NCBI GenBank assembly: GCA_003415625.1
Contig: PYIU01000001.1
Coordinates: 1,984,001-2,048,000 of the forward strand
Reading direction: 5' to 3'
DNA from: Aquanectria penicillioides
Taxonomy: Eukaryota; Ascomycota; Sordariomycetes; Hypocreales; Nectriaceae
Length of the DNA: 64,000 nucleotides
The position numbers and the translations under genes were made by a program. Every line of letters begins with the position of its first letter. Position 1 is the stretch's first letter. The notes under the pieces are model-generated. The model was not told the DNA's origin and ran no database searches. It was given only the letters and a program-made list of their open reading frames with translations. Of the stretch, positions 1-14,700 are shown one piece after another.

Positions 1-3000
1 TTTTATTTCTAAAAATATATTAAATAGTAAAGTTAAATAATAGAATATAATTAATCCATTAAATAATTATTGTACTAAAGATATTATTAGCCCTATTATT
101 AAATTAATAGACTAAAACTTAAGAATCTATCTTTAAAATAAAGGGCAATCTATATATATAGCTATAAAAGCATTTAATTCTATATAATATACCCTTATAT
201 TTAAGTTTAATAGCATTATACCTTTATTCTATAAAAGTCTAAAGATTAAATTTATACCTTACTAAATGCCTTTTCCTCTCTATTATTTATATTAATACTA
301 TACTTTAGCCTTCTTTACTAGTATTAATTATAAGGATAATCTCTTTAAATCCTTTAGAAAGGTCTAATATTGCTAAAATAGAAATAAAGATTATCTTTTC
401 TTTAAGAACTGCTATAGTATTAGCTTATTTCTTACTTTATATCTATATAGTATCCTTCCTTAATAATTAAATAAAAGGTCTAGCAATTTAAGCATATCTT
501 TTAACTTAAATTTAATAGTAGCCTATAATTCCTAAAAATGCTTTAATTTACTTTAAGTTATAGTATCTTTTTTATTTATTAATCTTAATTACTTTTTTCT
601 TTATTAGCTGCCTTTTAGCTATATTGCATAAGTATCTAACAATAACTATAATATACTAGTAGAACTTTAACTTCCCTATAGAAATTATATACTTAAATAG
701 CTTAATATTTAAAAGACTTTTATTTAAATTAATTAAATGCTTTAGAATAAACCTCTATACATTAGGGAGCACTTTCTCCCTATTATACTTAATCTTTAGT
801 CCTTTAATAGCAATATTATCCAAAAAGGCTTAATAGACTTTTAGTAATAAATTAAAAAGGATTTTAATTATAATCCTTAAGAACTATATTACTAAATTAA
901 TTCCTCCTTACAGTAAGGTATATATCTTAAGAAGCCCTAATAGTATATTAAAAGTTATTAAATCCTGACTTTTCTTTACTAAAAAAATTTAATTATATCC
1001 TAAAAAGAAATCCAAAAGAGTTAAGATTTTATATATCTTAAATTTAGCTAAAAATTTATTAGCTCCTAAAGGAATTAATCTATTCTATATTATATATATA
1101 TTATATCTTTTAGCTAAATTAATTAAGTAAAGTCTATTATCCTTTTTTACTATTAGTATATATAGGTTTTAATAGGCAGTATAAAACTTTTAAAAGATTC
1201 CTTTCTTTATTTAAGTTTTTAGTAATTTAATAACCTTCTTTTTTAATCCTTTAGGGATTAAAATATTTCTTATTTATTAGGCTTTATATTTAGTTATCTT
1301 AATAATCTATAGAAGGGCTACTTTAGGGTCTAATCTCCTATATTCCTTAAAATCCTAAGTAAGTGCTGCTTCTCTATTATAAAGAATTTCTAAAAGAACA
1401 CTTCTCTCTTTATTAATAAAGATCCCTTTTATTTAATTAATTACTTTCTAAAGTCTTTTTCTATATAACCTTAATCCTTTAGCTATTTTAAAGAACTTAA
1501 GTATTAAAAGCTTTAAATACTTAAACTTCTCTTTAAGATCTCCCTTTACTTCCTCCTACCTTTTTTCCTTTTAATATAGATTCCCTTTAGGAATAGATCT
1601 ATTTAATAGAATATTATCTTTAGAATATATTTTATTAGCTTTTTATTTATATATTATATTAATAAATGCTATCTCCCCTCTTTAGTATATAGCTAACTAT
1701 AGCTTCTCCTTTACCTTTATTACCTTTATATAATTAACCTTTAATTAATTTCTAATTATTAATTAAATTATTATTTTTATTAATGCTTTATCTAACTATT
1801 TAATTAAATGCTTATTATTATCTTCTTTTAGACCCTATAATTCTATTAGTCTAAAAGAACTTTAAGAACTTATCTTTAATTGCCTTAAGTAATCTTTATA
1901 CTCCTTAAAGCATTCTATTTAATATTTCTAGCAGTAAGTATAATAATCTTAATTAAGCTAAATTAATATTATAAAAGCATTTCTCCTTTTAAAAATATAT
2001 AATTAAATATAACTTTAGTAGCCCTAATAAAGAGCATTCCTAAAATAAAAGGAATAAAAATATATTCTCTTAAAGCAATATAAAATCTCTATACTATTTA
2101 AACATTTCCAAAAAACAACTTAATATCCACTTCTCTATACATTTAAATTTAATTATTAAAGTAAAATATAATAAAAGCTTCTATAGGCTTTACTTTTAGC
2201 TTGCATTTTTATACTATTTTATTAAAAATAATATTTCCTTTTAACCTAAAATCCACTAAAGCTTCCTAAATTATTCCATTAGGATTACTTAACTTTACTT
2301 AAATTTTCAATAGTTCTTAGCATTAAGCTAAAGTTCTTTAATGCTATTAATCCAAAATATTTATATAGACTATTAAATGCATTTAATTAAATATAACTTT
2401 TCCCCTTTTAATTATTATATAGCTAATATTAACTTTATTAACACTTCCCTAATCCTTAATAAAGTATTCTTTAGGCAATAGTATATAATAAAGTTTAAAT
2501 TCCTCCTTAATTAATATACTATTAATATTATACTATTTAATAATATAGTTAAAGTACTCCTTTAAAAATATTACTTTTAGATTATTAATTATAACTAAAT
2601 TAGTAGCTTATTAAACCTATCTCTTTCCTAATAAAAGTCTAGATTTTACCTATTTAATTTCTTTTATTCTCTTTATATAATTAAAAACTATCTTTAAGAT
2701 ATTATTACCTAAAGAAAGGTTAAAAGTAATTAAGTTCTTAATAGTCATTTAGACTTTTAATCCTACTACCTTTTTATAAACTTATCTCCTTATTTAAATA
2801 ACTTTAAGCATTTAATTAAAAGCATTTTAATCCTTTTCTTTAAGAATAATATTAGCAATCTCTTTATTTTTAATAAGTTCCCTATTTATAACCTAAATAA
2901 AAGATTAAATTCCTTTTTCCTCTTCTTAACTAGCTAATTTCTCTTTTAATTCTACTCTTATGCATTTTATAGTATTAATTTCCAATATAATATTAGCAAT

Positions 3001-3500
3001 AAAAGGATCATTAATTAATTCTATAGCTTAATTATCAATAAAAATACAATTAACTTTAGATTCTTAAATCTCCTTAAGGGAATTCCTATTAAGTATCAAA
3101 AAGCTATACTTTAGTTAATTAATATACCTAAAGAAGTCTTTAATTAAACACTTCTTTTCCTTAATAACCTACCATTTCTATACATTTAGCTTATCTACCA
3201 TTATAACCTTAGCTTAGCCATAAATCTTAAAGGTAAAGAATTCTAAAATCCATAAAATAACTATTTTTCTTACTCCTTTTCTAACAGCAAGCTTATATAT
3301 TAGTTTTAAGGGTAATAAAAGTTCCTATTGCCCTATTTAAATAAAGCTAGCATTACTATTATAGTCTGCAAATCCCCTCCTTCTATCTTCTATAAAAAGT
3401 AAGCAATAGTTTAGAAAATGCTTTACTTTTATATAATAGAAGCACTTTAAATCCCTATTATAACTTATATTAATATAAAAGTTATAATAGGGATATATAT
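1..3500 (-). pseudogene. Degenerate gag-pol of copy A
   Basis: Read on the minus strand, the segment holds remnants of a Ty3/gypsy gag-pol polyprotein. The CCHC knuckle at 3403-3444 keeps the C-x-x-(Y)-x4-H-x4-C spacing, with the second cysteine turned to tyrosine (TGT to TAT, a G-to-A change). The RT catalytic motif at about 815-829 reads F-L-D-N-I, where the functional family has F-L-D-D-I. Many in-frame stops remain after any reading. It is a relic with no coding capacity. Confidence 0.75.
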
Positions 3501-5373
3501 AATTAAATTCTTTTACTTAATTAAGGTTATTCTTAACTAATAATAATAATTCTATTTTTAATTAATTAATCTTTTAGTATATAATCCTCTTTAATTCCTG
3601 CAATTTATTTATAATATCTTAGGCTATATTAATTTATAGCTTCTCTATTCCTTTAGTAAGAAGATTTAACTCCCCTTTTAAGCTTTAAATAGGGTTAAAG
3701 AACTTAAGCTCTTAATGCTAAAGCTAATTTTAATAAGCAAAAGGTTTTTTAGTTTTCCTAAAATATTTAAAGTTATTATCCTTCCCTTTTATTTAAAAGA
3801 TTTAAATTCCTTTCTTAGCATTAAAAAAGTTCTTAATTAGCCCAATTATCTCTTTATACCTTATTATTCTTAAGGTATTTAAGTATTTCCCTTTCTATTA
3901 GTAAATATTAATAATAATATTTTTTAGTATAGCATTATAAATAGCTTAAGCCTATACTATAAAAGCCTCCTAGCCAATAGGATTTACTTTTCTATTAAAT
4001 TAAGCATACTTTATAAACCATTAAAAAATAACTTTATACTCTATAAACTAGATTAAAGTTATATTTATTTACTAAAGCTTATTTTTAAGTAGATCTAATT
4101 AATTTAAATCCTAATACTTAAAGGTTTCCAAAAGGTTCTACTTTATAGCAGCTTAATTATTGCCTTTCAATAAATTCATAATATCTTAAGATACTTTAAA
4201 GATTATATAGTATATAAAAGCTTTACCCTTTATACTATCTATAACTCCTTAACTAATTATAAATCCATTATATAATCTAAGGAAATATATAATATTCCTT
4301 CTATTAAAAATCATATTAAGCAATTAAATAAAGGTAATAGTTACTTCTATTATTTTGGCCAATATATTTGGTTTATTCTCTTTAAGAATATTAATATTAA
4401 TAGTATTAATTAACTTAAAAAGAATAGTTAAAGATTATTAATTATATTAACCCTCTTTACTTTTAATAGGGCTTAAAGGGTTTAATTGCATTTAATTAAA
4501 TATTCCCTTTATTTTTTTATCTAAAGGCACTAATAAATTATAGTTATTAGAATTCCTATAATAAATATTCTAATATATATATATAGGGGAGTATAGGCTA
4601 GCTGCCTAACTCCTAAAATTATAAATTGCAATAAAACAATATATATATATAATAAAAGAATAAAATAATAAAACAAATTAAAATATATATTAAAATAATT
4701 AAAAAAAGTAAAGAAAAGAAATAATAATATTATATTTAATAAGGCTTTATTTTAATAAATTTAAACTAGCTTTTTAGAATTAATAATAATAGATAAAATA
4801 GCCAATTAAAATAGTAATAAATATATATATATGCCCTTTAGCTAAAGTCTAAAAACTAGCAAGAATAATAAAAATTTCCTATCCCCTATAATTAATTAAG
4901 GGTTAAGTAATCTTTTTCTTTCTTTTCCTTTTCCTTTTTTAATCTGCAAACTAAGCTTTTAGCAGTCTTAAGTATGCTCTAATATTTAAAAGTATCTAAT
5001 TAAATGCTTATATATTATTTGCACTATTGTTTTGCCTTATATGCCTTTATACTAATATATTAGCACTATACTAAATTATTGAATTTTTCTATATATCTGC
5101 CCTAACTATAATAGTAGGTTTTCTTTTTTTAAAATGCAAATTTATATTAATATCTTTACTTACCTTTAGTATTATTTTTAATTCTAGTGCCTTTTATTTT
5201 TATAAAAGTAATGGGTTTTTTAGTATTTAGGAATTCCTAAATCTTTACAATTAATTGTCCACCACTTCTTTAGGTTCTTAATAATAGCTTAAAAGTATTA
5301 CTAAAAAGTTTAATTAAATACTTTAGTATCTTTTTAAATAACTTAAAGGCTTCTCCCTACCATAACCTCCAAA

Positions 5374-5754
5374 TGTATTAATAGATAGAAATACTAGCTA
5401 AAACATACACCCTACCTAAAAGGGTATAAAGTAAGCAAATTCAATTAAAAACTAAATAGCCTTCCCAAGCAGCTACAAATAACTTAAAAGAGTATTAAAG
5501 CATCTAATTAAATGCTTTAGAGTGTTCCTTAAAGAAAAAAAAGAAAGAAAATAAAGCAAAAAGTTATAAATAAAGTAATATTATAAGGGGCTACACTAAG
5601 ACTTTAATAGGGTCTAAATGCAAGGAATTTAAAATTTTAAAAATAAAAATTAATTAAAGAAAACTGCCTATTTATTTCCTATATCTCTAAGGTCCCTTTT
5701 ATCTTCCTAACCAACCTAATAACAGATTGATCCACATTACCCTAAACCCTAACT
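5374..5754 (-). repeat. LTR of copy A (5' LTR, minus orientation)
   Basis: The segment is 381 bp and matches 18187-18567 and 30591-30971 in the same orientation and 16834-17212 and 24005-24386 in the opposite one. It starts TGTATTAATAGATAG and ends near CCCTAAACCCTAACT. It contains the palindrome GCATCTAATTAAATGC near 5503. The right edge abuts the truncated start of copy B in a TA-rich run. Confidence 0.85.
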
Positions 5755-6999
5755 TAATATATATATATATTTATTACTATTTTAATTAGCTACTTTATTT
5801 ATTATTATTAACTTTAAAAAGCTAGTTTAAATTTATTAAAATAAAGCTTTATTAAATATAATACTATTATTTCTTTTTTTTACTTTTTTTAATTATTTTA
5901 GTATATATTTTAATTTATTTTATTATTTTATTCTTTTATTATATATATATATTATTTTATTATAATTTATAACCCTAAGAGTTAGGCAATTAGCCTATAC
6001 TCCTTTATATATATATACTAAAATACTTATTATAGAAATCCTAATAACTATAATTTATTAATGCCTTTAAATAAAAAAACAAAAAGAATATTTAATTAAA
6101 TACAATTAAACCCTTTAAGCCCTATTAAAAGTAAAAAGAGTTAATATAATTAATAATCTTTAATTATTCTTTTTAAATTAATTAATACTATTAATATTAA
6201 TATTCCTAAAGAAAATAAACTAAATATATTAATTAAAATAATAAAAGCAATTATTATCTTTATTTAATTGCTTAATATAATTTTTAATAAAAGGAATATT
6301 ATATATTTCTTTAAATTATATAATAGATTTATAATTAGCTAAAAAGTTATAAATAGTATAAAAAGTAAAGCTTTTATATACTATATAATCTTTAAAGTAT
6401 TTTAAAATATTATAAACTTATTAAAAGGCAATAATTAGCTTACTATAAAGTAAAACCTTTTAAAAACCTTTAAGTATTAGGATTTAAATTAATTAAATCT
6501 ATTTAAAAATAAGCTTTAGTAAATAAATATAACTTTAATTTAGTTTATAAAGTATAAAGTTATTTTTTAATAGCTTATAAAATATATTTAATTTAATAGA
6601 AAAGTAAATTCTATTAGCTAAAAGGCTTTTATAGTATAGACTTAAGCTATCTATAATACTATACTAAAGAATATTATTATTAATATTTATTAATAAAAAG
6701 GAAAATACTTAAATACCTTAAGAATAATAAAGTATAAGAAAATAATTAAATTAATTAAGAACTTTTTTAATGCTAAAAAAGGAATTTAAATCTTTTAAAT
6801 AGAAAAGAAGAATAATAACTTTAGATATTTTAAGAAAATTAAAAAACCTTTTATTTATTAAAATTAGCTTTAGTATTAAAAGCTTAAGTTTTTTAACTCT
6901 ATTTAAAGCTTAAAAGGGAAATTAAGTCTTTTTACTAAAGAAATAAAAAAGCTATAAATTAATATAGCTTAAGATATTATAAATAAATTATAAAAGTTA

Positions 7000-9900
7000 A
7001 AAAGAATTATATACTAAAAGATTAATTAATTAAAAATAGAATTATTATTATTAATTAAAAATAACTTTAATTAAATAAAAGAATTTAATTATATATATTC
7101 CTATTATAACTTTTATATTAATATAAATTATAATAAAGATCTAAAGTGCTTTTATTATATAGAAGTAAGGCATTTTCTAAACTATTGCCTATTTCTTATA
7201 GAAAATAAAAGAAAGGGATTTATAGACTATAATAGCAATACTAGCTTTATTTAAATAAAGCAATAAAAACTTTTACTGCCCTTAAAATTAATATATAAGC
7301 TTACTATTAGTAAAGAAATAAAAAAAATAGTTATTTTATAGATCTTAAAATTCCTTATTTTTAAGATTTATAGCTAAACTAAAGTTATAATAGTAAATAA
7401 GCTAAATATATAGAAATAGTAGATTACTAAAAAAAAAAGCATTTAATTAAAGATTTCTTTAAGTATATAAATTAACTAAAGTATAGCTCTTTAATGCTTA
7501 ATAGAAATTCTCTTAAAGAGACTTAAAAACCTAAAGTTAATTGCATTTTTATTAATAATTAAGCTATAAAATTAATTAATAACCCTTTTATTATTAATAT
7601 TATATTAAAAATTAATATTATAAAATATATAAAAGTAAAATTAAAAGAGAAATTAATTAATTAAAAAAAGAAAAAAAGAATTTAGTTTTTTATTTAAGTT
7701 ATAAATAAGGAACTTATTAAAAATAAAGAAATTATTAATATTATCCTTAAAGAAAAGAATTAAAATACTTTTAATTAAATACTTAAAGTTATTTAAATAA
7801 AAAGATAAATTTATAAAAAAGTAATAAAATTAAAAGTTTAAATAATTATTAAAAACTTAATTATTTTTAACTTTCCTTTAGGTAATAATATTTTAAAGAT
7901 AGTTTTTAATTATATAAAAGAGATAAAAGAAATTAAATAAATAAAACCTAAATCTTTATTAAAAAAAAATAGATTTAATAAGCTATTAATTTAATTATAA
8001 TTAATAATTTAAAAGTAATATTTTTAAAAGAGTACTTTAATTATATTGCTAAGCAATATAGTATTAATAATATATTAATTAAAAAGGAATTTAAACCTTA
8101 TTATATATTATTGCCTAAAGAATACTTTATTAAGGATTAAAAAAATATTAATAAAGTTAATATTAGCTATATAATAATTAAAAGGGAAAAAGTTATATTT
8201 AATTAAATGCATTTAATAGTTTATATAAATATTTTAAATTAATAGTATTAAAGAACTTTAGCTTAATGCTAAAAACTATTAAAAATTTAAGTAAAATTAA
8301 ATAACTTTAATAAAATAACTTAAAAAGCTTTAATAAATTTTAAGTTAAAAAGAAATATTATCTTTAATAAAATAGTATAAAAATATAAGCTAAAAGTAAA
8401 GCCTATAGAAACTTTTATTATATTTTACTTTAATAATTAAATCTAAATATATAAAGAAGTAAATATTAAGCTATTTTTTAGAAATATTTAAATAATATAA
8501 AGATTTTATATTGCTTTAAAAAAATATATTTTTATTTCTTTTATTTTAAAAATGCCTTTTATTAAGGCTATTAAAGTTATATTTAATTATATATCTTTAA
8601 AAAAAGAAATGCTTTTATAATATTAATTTAATTTAATTAAAATTATTATACTTACTATTAAAAATATTAAATAAAATGCCTTAAGGAATATAAAAACTAT
8701 TTAAAATAACTAAAGATAAATTCCTAAAGTTCTTTTAAACTAATAGAATTATAGAGTCTAAAAGAAAATAATAATAAGTAATTAATTAAATAATTAAATA
8801 AAATATTAATAAAAGCAATAATTTAATTAATAATTAAGAATTAATTAAAGATTAATTATATAAAGGTAATAAAGGTAAAGAAAAAGCTATAGTTAGCTAT
8901 ATATTAAAAAGGAAAGGTAATATTTATTAATATAATATATAAATAAAAAGCTAATAAAATATATTCTAAAGATAATATTCTATTAAATAGATCTATCCCT
9001 AAAGGGAATCTATATTAAAAGGAGAAAAGGTAGAAAAAAGTAAAAAAAGACCTTAAAGAGAAATCTAAATACTTAAAGCTTTTAATACTTAAATTCTTTA
9101 AAATAGCTAAAGAATTAAAGCTATATAAAAAAAGACTTTAGAAAGTAATTAATTAAATAAAAAGGATTTTTATTAATAAAGAAAAAAGTATTCTTTTAAA
9201 AATTCTTTATAATAAAGAAGTAGTATTTACTTAAGATTTTAAGGAATATAGAAAACTAAACCCTAAAGTAGCCTCTTTATAGATTATTAAAATAATTAAA
9301 TATAAAGCCTAATAAATAGGAAATATTTTAATCTTTAAAGGATTAAAAAAGAAGGTTATTAAATTACTAAAAACTTAAATAAAAAGAAAAATCCTTTAAA
9401 AGTCTTATATTACTTACTAAAACCTATATATATTAATAGTAAAAAAGAATAGTAGATTTTACTTAATTAATTTAGCTAAAAGATATAATATATATATAAT
9501 ATAAAATAGATTAATTCCTTTAGGAGCTAATAAATTCTTAGCTAAATTTAAAATATATAAAATCCTAACTTTTTTAGACTTTTTTTTAAAATATAATTAG
9601 ATTTCCTTAATAGAAGAAAGTTAAAATTTAATAACTTTTAATATATTGCTAGGGCTTTTTAAGATATATATCTTATTGCAAGAAAGAATTAATTTAATAG
9701 TATAATTCTTAAGGATTATAATTAAAATCCTTTTTAATCTATTATTAAAAGTCTATTAAGCTTTTTTAAATAATATTGCTATTAAAGAACTAAAGATTAA
9801 GTATAATAAAAAGAAAGTGCTCCCTAATATATAAAGGTTTATTTTAAAGTATTAAATTAATTTAAATAAAACTCTTTTAAATATTAAGCTATTTAAATAT

Positions 9901-11760
9901 ATAATTTCTATAGGGAAATTAAAGTTTTATTAATATACTATAATTATTATTAGATACTTATATAGTATAGCTAAAAGGTAGCTAATAGAGGAAAAAGTAA
10001 TTAAAATTAATAAATAGAAAAAATATTATAACCTAAAGTAAATTAAAGCATTTTTAGGAATTATAGGCTATTATTAAATTTAAATTAAAAAATATATTTA
10101 AATTATTAAACCTTTTATTTAATTATTAAAAAGGATACTATATAAATATAGAGTAAAGAATAAGCTAATGCTATAATAGTTCTTAAAGAAAAGATAATTT
10201 CTACTTTTATTTTAGCAATATTAAACCTTTTTAAAGGATTTAAAGAGATTATCCTTATAATTAATATTAATAAAGAAAGCTAAAGTGCAATATTAATATA
10301 AATAATAAAGGGAAAAAGGCATTTAATAAAATATAAATTTAATCTTTAGACTTTTATAGAATAAAGATATAATGCTATTAAACTTAAATATAAGGGTATA
10401 TTATATAGGATTAAATGCCTTTATAGCTATATATATAAATTGCCCTTTATCTTAAAGATAGATTTTTAAATTTTAGTTTATTAGCTTAATAATAAGGCTA
10501 GTAATATTTTTAGTATAATAGTTATTTAATAGATTAATTATATTTTATTATTTAACTTTACTATTTAATATATTTTTAAAAATAAAAATAATATAGTTAA
10601 TAGGCTATTTAAAAAAGATCTAAAAGCATTTAATTAAATAAACTTAAAGGCTAAAGGTAATATTAAAAAGTTTATTAATGCTTATTTTAATATTATTAAG
10701 ATTAAAAATAAATTAATAAAATTAAAAAAGAATTATAGTAGACCTTTATTGCAATTAAAGGAATACTTACTTTTACTAAAAAGGCTAATAGATATTACCC
10801 TATAGAATTACTAATGCTTATAGCTAAAGGCTAAAAAACATTTTATAAAAAATAGCTATTTATAGATTAAAGCTAAAAAATAGAAAGGCAACTTAAGGTT
10901 AATTATAAAAAAGGAAGATATTTAAAAGGATTTAATTAAATTATATTATATTAATAAAAGGCATTATAGTTATAATGCTATTTATATACTTTTCTTTAAA
11001 AAGTACTATTAATAAAGTATAAAAAAGAATATTATAAAAGCTATTAGGCAGTGCCTAATATATTAAATATATATTTCCTAAAGATTAATAAAAGCCTTTA
11101 TATTTATTAAGCCTATTTACTTAATAATAAAGATTTATTTTAATAAATAGTATATACCTTTTAATAAAGGATTTAAATTTATACTAAAAGCTAAATGCAA
11201 CCTTTATAGATAGATAGAGGCCAAGCTAATCCTAAAATTAAATAGTTACTATATTGCAAAATTTCTTAGAAAATTGCACTATTAATATAAAATACTAAAA
11301 AGAGTAATTACTAATAATAGAAAAAAGATTATAAAAGGGATTTCTAAAGATTTTAATAGCCTTAATATAGAAGTTATTAATACTTCTATTTATAACCCTA
11401 AAGCAAATAGATTTATTAAAGGTAGTTATACTACTATAATAAATTTCTTAAAGAAAAAGGGTAAAGAAAAAGGAAAATAGATAGATATTTTATTAATAGC
11501 TTTACTAGCTAAAAGAGCAGCTATTTATACTTTATATAGAAGATTACCTTTTTATTTGCTTTATAGATAGAAGCTAGTCCTTCTTTTAAAAGTAAAAGTG
11601 CCTATATAGCATTTAATTAAATAGAATAATATAATCTTTACTAAAGATTTACTTAAGTAAAGGATTAAAATCCTAAAATAAAAGCAAAAAGATATAGAAA
11701 AAGCTAGGCAATAAATAATTGCATTCTAAAGGTTAATTGCTAATAAAGAGACTAAAAAGA
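7000..11760 (+). pseudogene. Degenerate gag-pol of copy B
   Basis: Plus-strand translation shows a clear Ty3/gypsy polyprotein in ruins. The gag zinc knuckle at 7147-7188 reads C-x2-Y-x4-H-x4-C (CCHC with the second Cys lost by G-to-A). The RT has a K-K-D/N-G-R-like block near 9450, 'ISL'-type and 'IPLGA'-like blocks near 9510-9610, and F-L-N-N-I at 9763-9777, where the catalytic Asp-Asp has become Asn-Asn at 9769-9774. A connection motif, 'AFLGIIGYY', lies near 10048-10074. The integrase C-terminal half is recognisable near 11180-11740, with an 'YNPKAN' block near 11393, equivalent to the family's Y-H-P-Q-A-N. Numerous stops, mostly from TGG-to-TAG or CAA-to-TAA changes, destroy all frames. 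Confidence 0.8.
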
Positions 11761-14700
11761 ATTAATATAGGCTATATAAAAAGCCTTTTATTATTAAAGA
11801 TTTAATTCTTTAATATAATATATAAAATTAAAAGAATATATTTTATATTATAAAGATAAAGCTATATTAATTAGGCCCTTATAGAATTGCTAATATATTT
11901 AATAAAATAAAAAGTTATATCCTTAATACTATAGATAGAGTTAAGCTTTTTAATATAATTTATAGTAATTAATTAAGAAAGTTTATAGAGAATAAAAATA
12001 AATAGTAAGTAAGTAAAAATAATAAAAAGACTTTTAATATAAGTTAAAAAGTACTATTAAAAGTAAAAAAAGAAAGAAAAGTATTTAATTAAATGCAAAC
12101 TAAATCTATAGAATAGTAAAAATAAAATAAATTTAATTTAAATGCTATAAAAAGCTTAAATAATAATACTATAATATATATTTATATTAAGCCTAAAAAG
12201 ATTATTAAAGTTTAAATTTTAAAGATAAATAGCAATTAATAAATACAATATTAAAATATAATAAGCAATTAATTAAATAATTAATAATAGCATTAAGCTA
12301 AAAATAGCTAAATTACTATTAAAAAAGGAATATTAAAGATTAAAAAAAAAAAAGTAAAAATATTAAAATTAATACTATATTAAAAAAAGATAAATTACTT
12401 AAAATAAAATAAAAAAGTAAAATAAAAAATAATTAAAAATAAATAAAAAAATAGTAAAACTAAATAAAATTAAATAAAAATAATTAAAAATTAACTAAAA
12501 ACTCTAAAAAAATGCTAAAAATCCCTAAAAATCCCTTAAAATCTATTTAAAAACTTTAAAAATTATATTAAAAATTAATAAAAATAAAATAAAAATACCT
12601 AAAAACTATAGTAAAAAAGTTAAAATTATTTAAAAATAGATAAAAATATATAGAAAATAGTAAAAAATAAAATATTAATATTTATAAAAAATTTAAAAAT
12701 TTAAATATATTTAATAAAAATTAAGTTTTAAGGTTATTAAAATAATATAATAATAGTAATAGCTTTAAAGAATATAGAAATATTTAATTAATTGCTTTAT
12801 AATATTATTTTTTATTTATTAAACTATTATTAATAAATTAAAAACTATATTTAATTAATTTATATTAAAAAATAAACTAAAAACTATTATTTTTATTAAT
12901 TAAAACTTACTTTATGCTTTTAATTAAATACTTTTTATATTTATTTAATTAATTAATAATTATTAGCTATACTATTAATAAAAAAATTATATATAATTTA
13001 TAGATAAATAATTAATTTAAGAAAATCTACTATAAAAGTTAATAGTTAAATAAATTTATTAATAGTATTTATACTATCTAAAGGAAAGTTATAAGGGCCT
13101 TTATAAAAACCTTTTAATTAATATCTATAAAGAAAGCTTTATTTATATTTAGATTAATTATTTTAAATATAATTAATATAGTAGCTATCTATATAATTTA
13201 ATACTAAAATATATATATAAAAGGGAGTAAAGATATATTTATTATAAATAGAAACTATAAAAGTATATAATTAAATATATCTATAATATATAAAGGGGTT
13301 AGTATATTTAATAAAGGCAATAATAAATGCCTTAATATATTTAAGGTAAATTAATAGTTAAATTAAAAAGTACTTTATTAAATAAGCCTATTTTATAGGG
13401 ATATATATAAACTAAAGTTAATACTAAAGGAAAAGATCTATTTTAAAATAAAGTATTAAATTATAAAATAATAATTATAAAATAAACTATTAAGTAAGTT
13501 TATAATTAATTTACTTACTATTTTCTTTAAAGGCAATTTTAATATATAAGGGCTAGCTAAATTAATTAAAAGTTTAAAAGCTATAAATTTAAATATTAAA
13601 GTATTGCTAAATCTAAAAGTATTTAATTAATTACTAAATAAAAATAATAATTAAAAAGTAATATAAAAAGGGATATTTATTAATTATTTAATAGTAATAC
13701 TAATAGCATTAATTAAAGCCTTATAAAAGAAACTATTATAGGTATATTAATAAATAAAGCATTAATAAAAAAATTTAAAAGCTTAAATATAGCTAATAGT
13801 AAGATTATATATATTAAGGAGATAATTATAAAGTATAAAGGCAAAAGACTTAAGCTTATTATAATATAAAGCTATTATAAAATAAAAAATAAAAATTATA
13901 ATAATAACTAAAAGTATAAAAGAATTAAAAAGGTAAAGAATAATAAGCTAAAAAGAAAAAAACAAAAGGAAAGGCTAATATAGTACTTTTATAATAAATA
14001 AGAAATTAACCCTTAAGATTTAAGGTAAAAACTAAATATTAATAAAATTTTTATTAAATATTAAAAAGTATATTATTTTAAGAAATTTATTAATATTTAT
14101 ATATATATAAATATTAAAATAGTAATTTACTTAAATAATACTAAACTAAAAATAAAGGCACTTAAGTTATATTAATCTATTTTATACCTATAACTCTTTT
14201 CCTTTTTTTAATAATTTTATAGTAAATTATATTACTTTAACTTTATTTATAATACCTATAAAATACTAATAATCTTTATCTTTTAAGTTATAAGTATTTA
14301 ATTATAAGCTTTTAAACCCTTTATTAATCTTTACTTTATTTTATAATAAAGCTAAAGAAAGTAACCTTAAGTGTAATTACTTTAAAAGTGCAATTTTTAA
14401 TATTAAATAAAGACCTTTATATAGCTAAAAGAGTTATTTAAAATAAAGGTAGAATTAAAGATTTCTTTTCTTTTAGTAAAGAAAATACTATTAAAATATT
14501 TAATTAATTGCTTAATAATTAATCTATATTATTTTATTTTTAAATAAATTAAAATTATTAATTTAATAAATTAAAAATTTAGTCTATTTTAAATAATAAA
14601 AGCAATTTAAATTTTTAGCTTATTAATATTAATTGCTTTAAAGACTTTTCTTTTAACTTTTATTAAGCTTAAATATTTTATTATTAAAATCTATAGGATT

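Larger units (their letters stand above)
1..5754 (-). mobile_element. Gypsy-type LTR retrotransposon copy A, partial
   Basis: This is a direct repeat of 25224-30971 (offset about 25220) and an inverted repeat of the 5' half of copy B. Its coding strand is minus. It carries the 5' LTR (5374-5754), a leader of about 530 bp, the gag region with a recognisable zinc knuckle (3403-3444), and the reverse-transcriptase region near 490-1210. The integrase part would lie to the left of the window. All frames are full of stops and G/A substitutions, so it is dead. It is slightly less eroded than copy C: the zinc knuckle still has its outer cysteines and the RT catalytic pair reads Asp-Asn rather than Asn-Asn. 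Confidence 0.82.

Noticed and set aside
5737..5754. CCCTAAACCCTAAC resembling telomere repeats
   Set aside because: It is the RIP-mutated end of an LTR whose less-mutated copy (30955-30971) reads CCCTAGACCCCAACT. It occurs once and is not an array.
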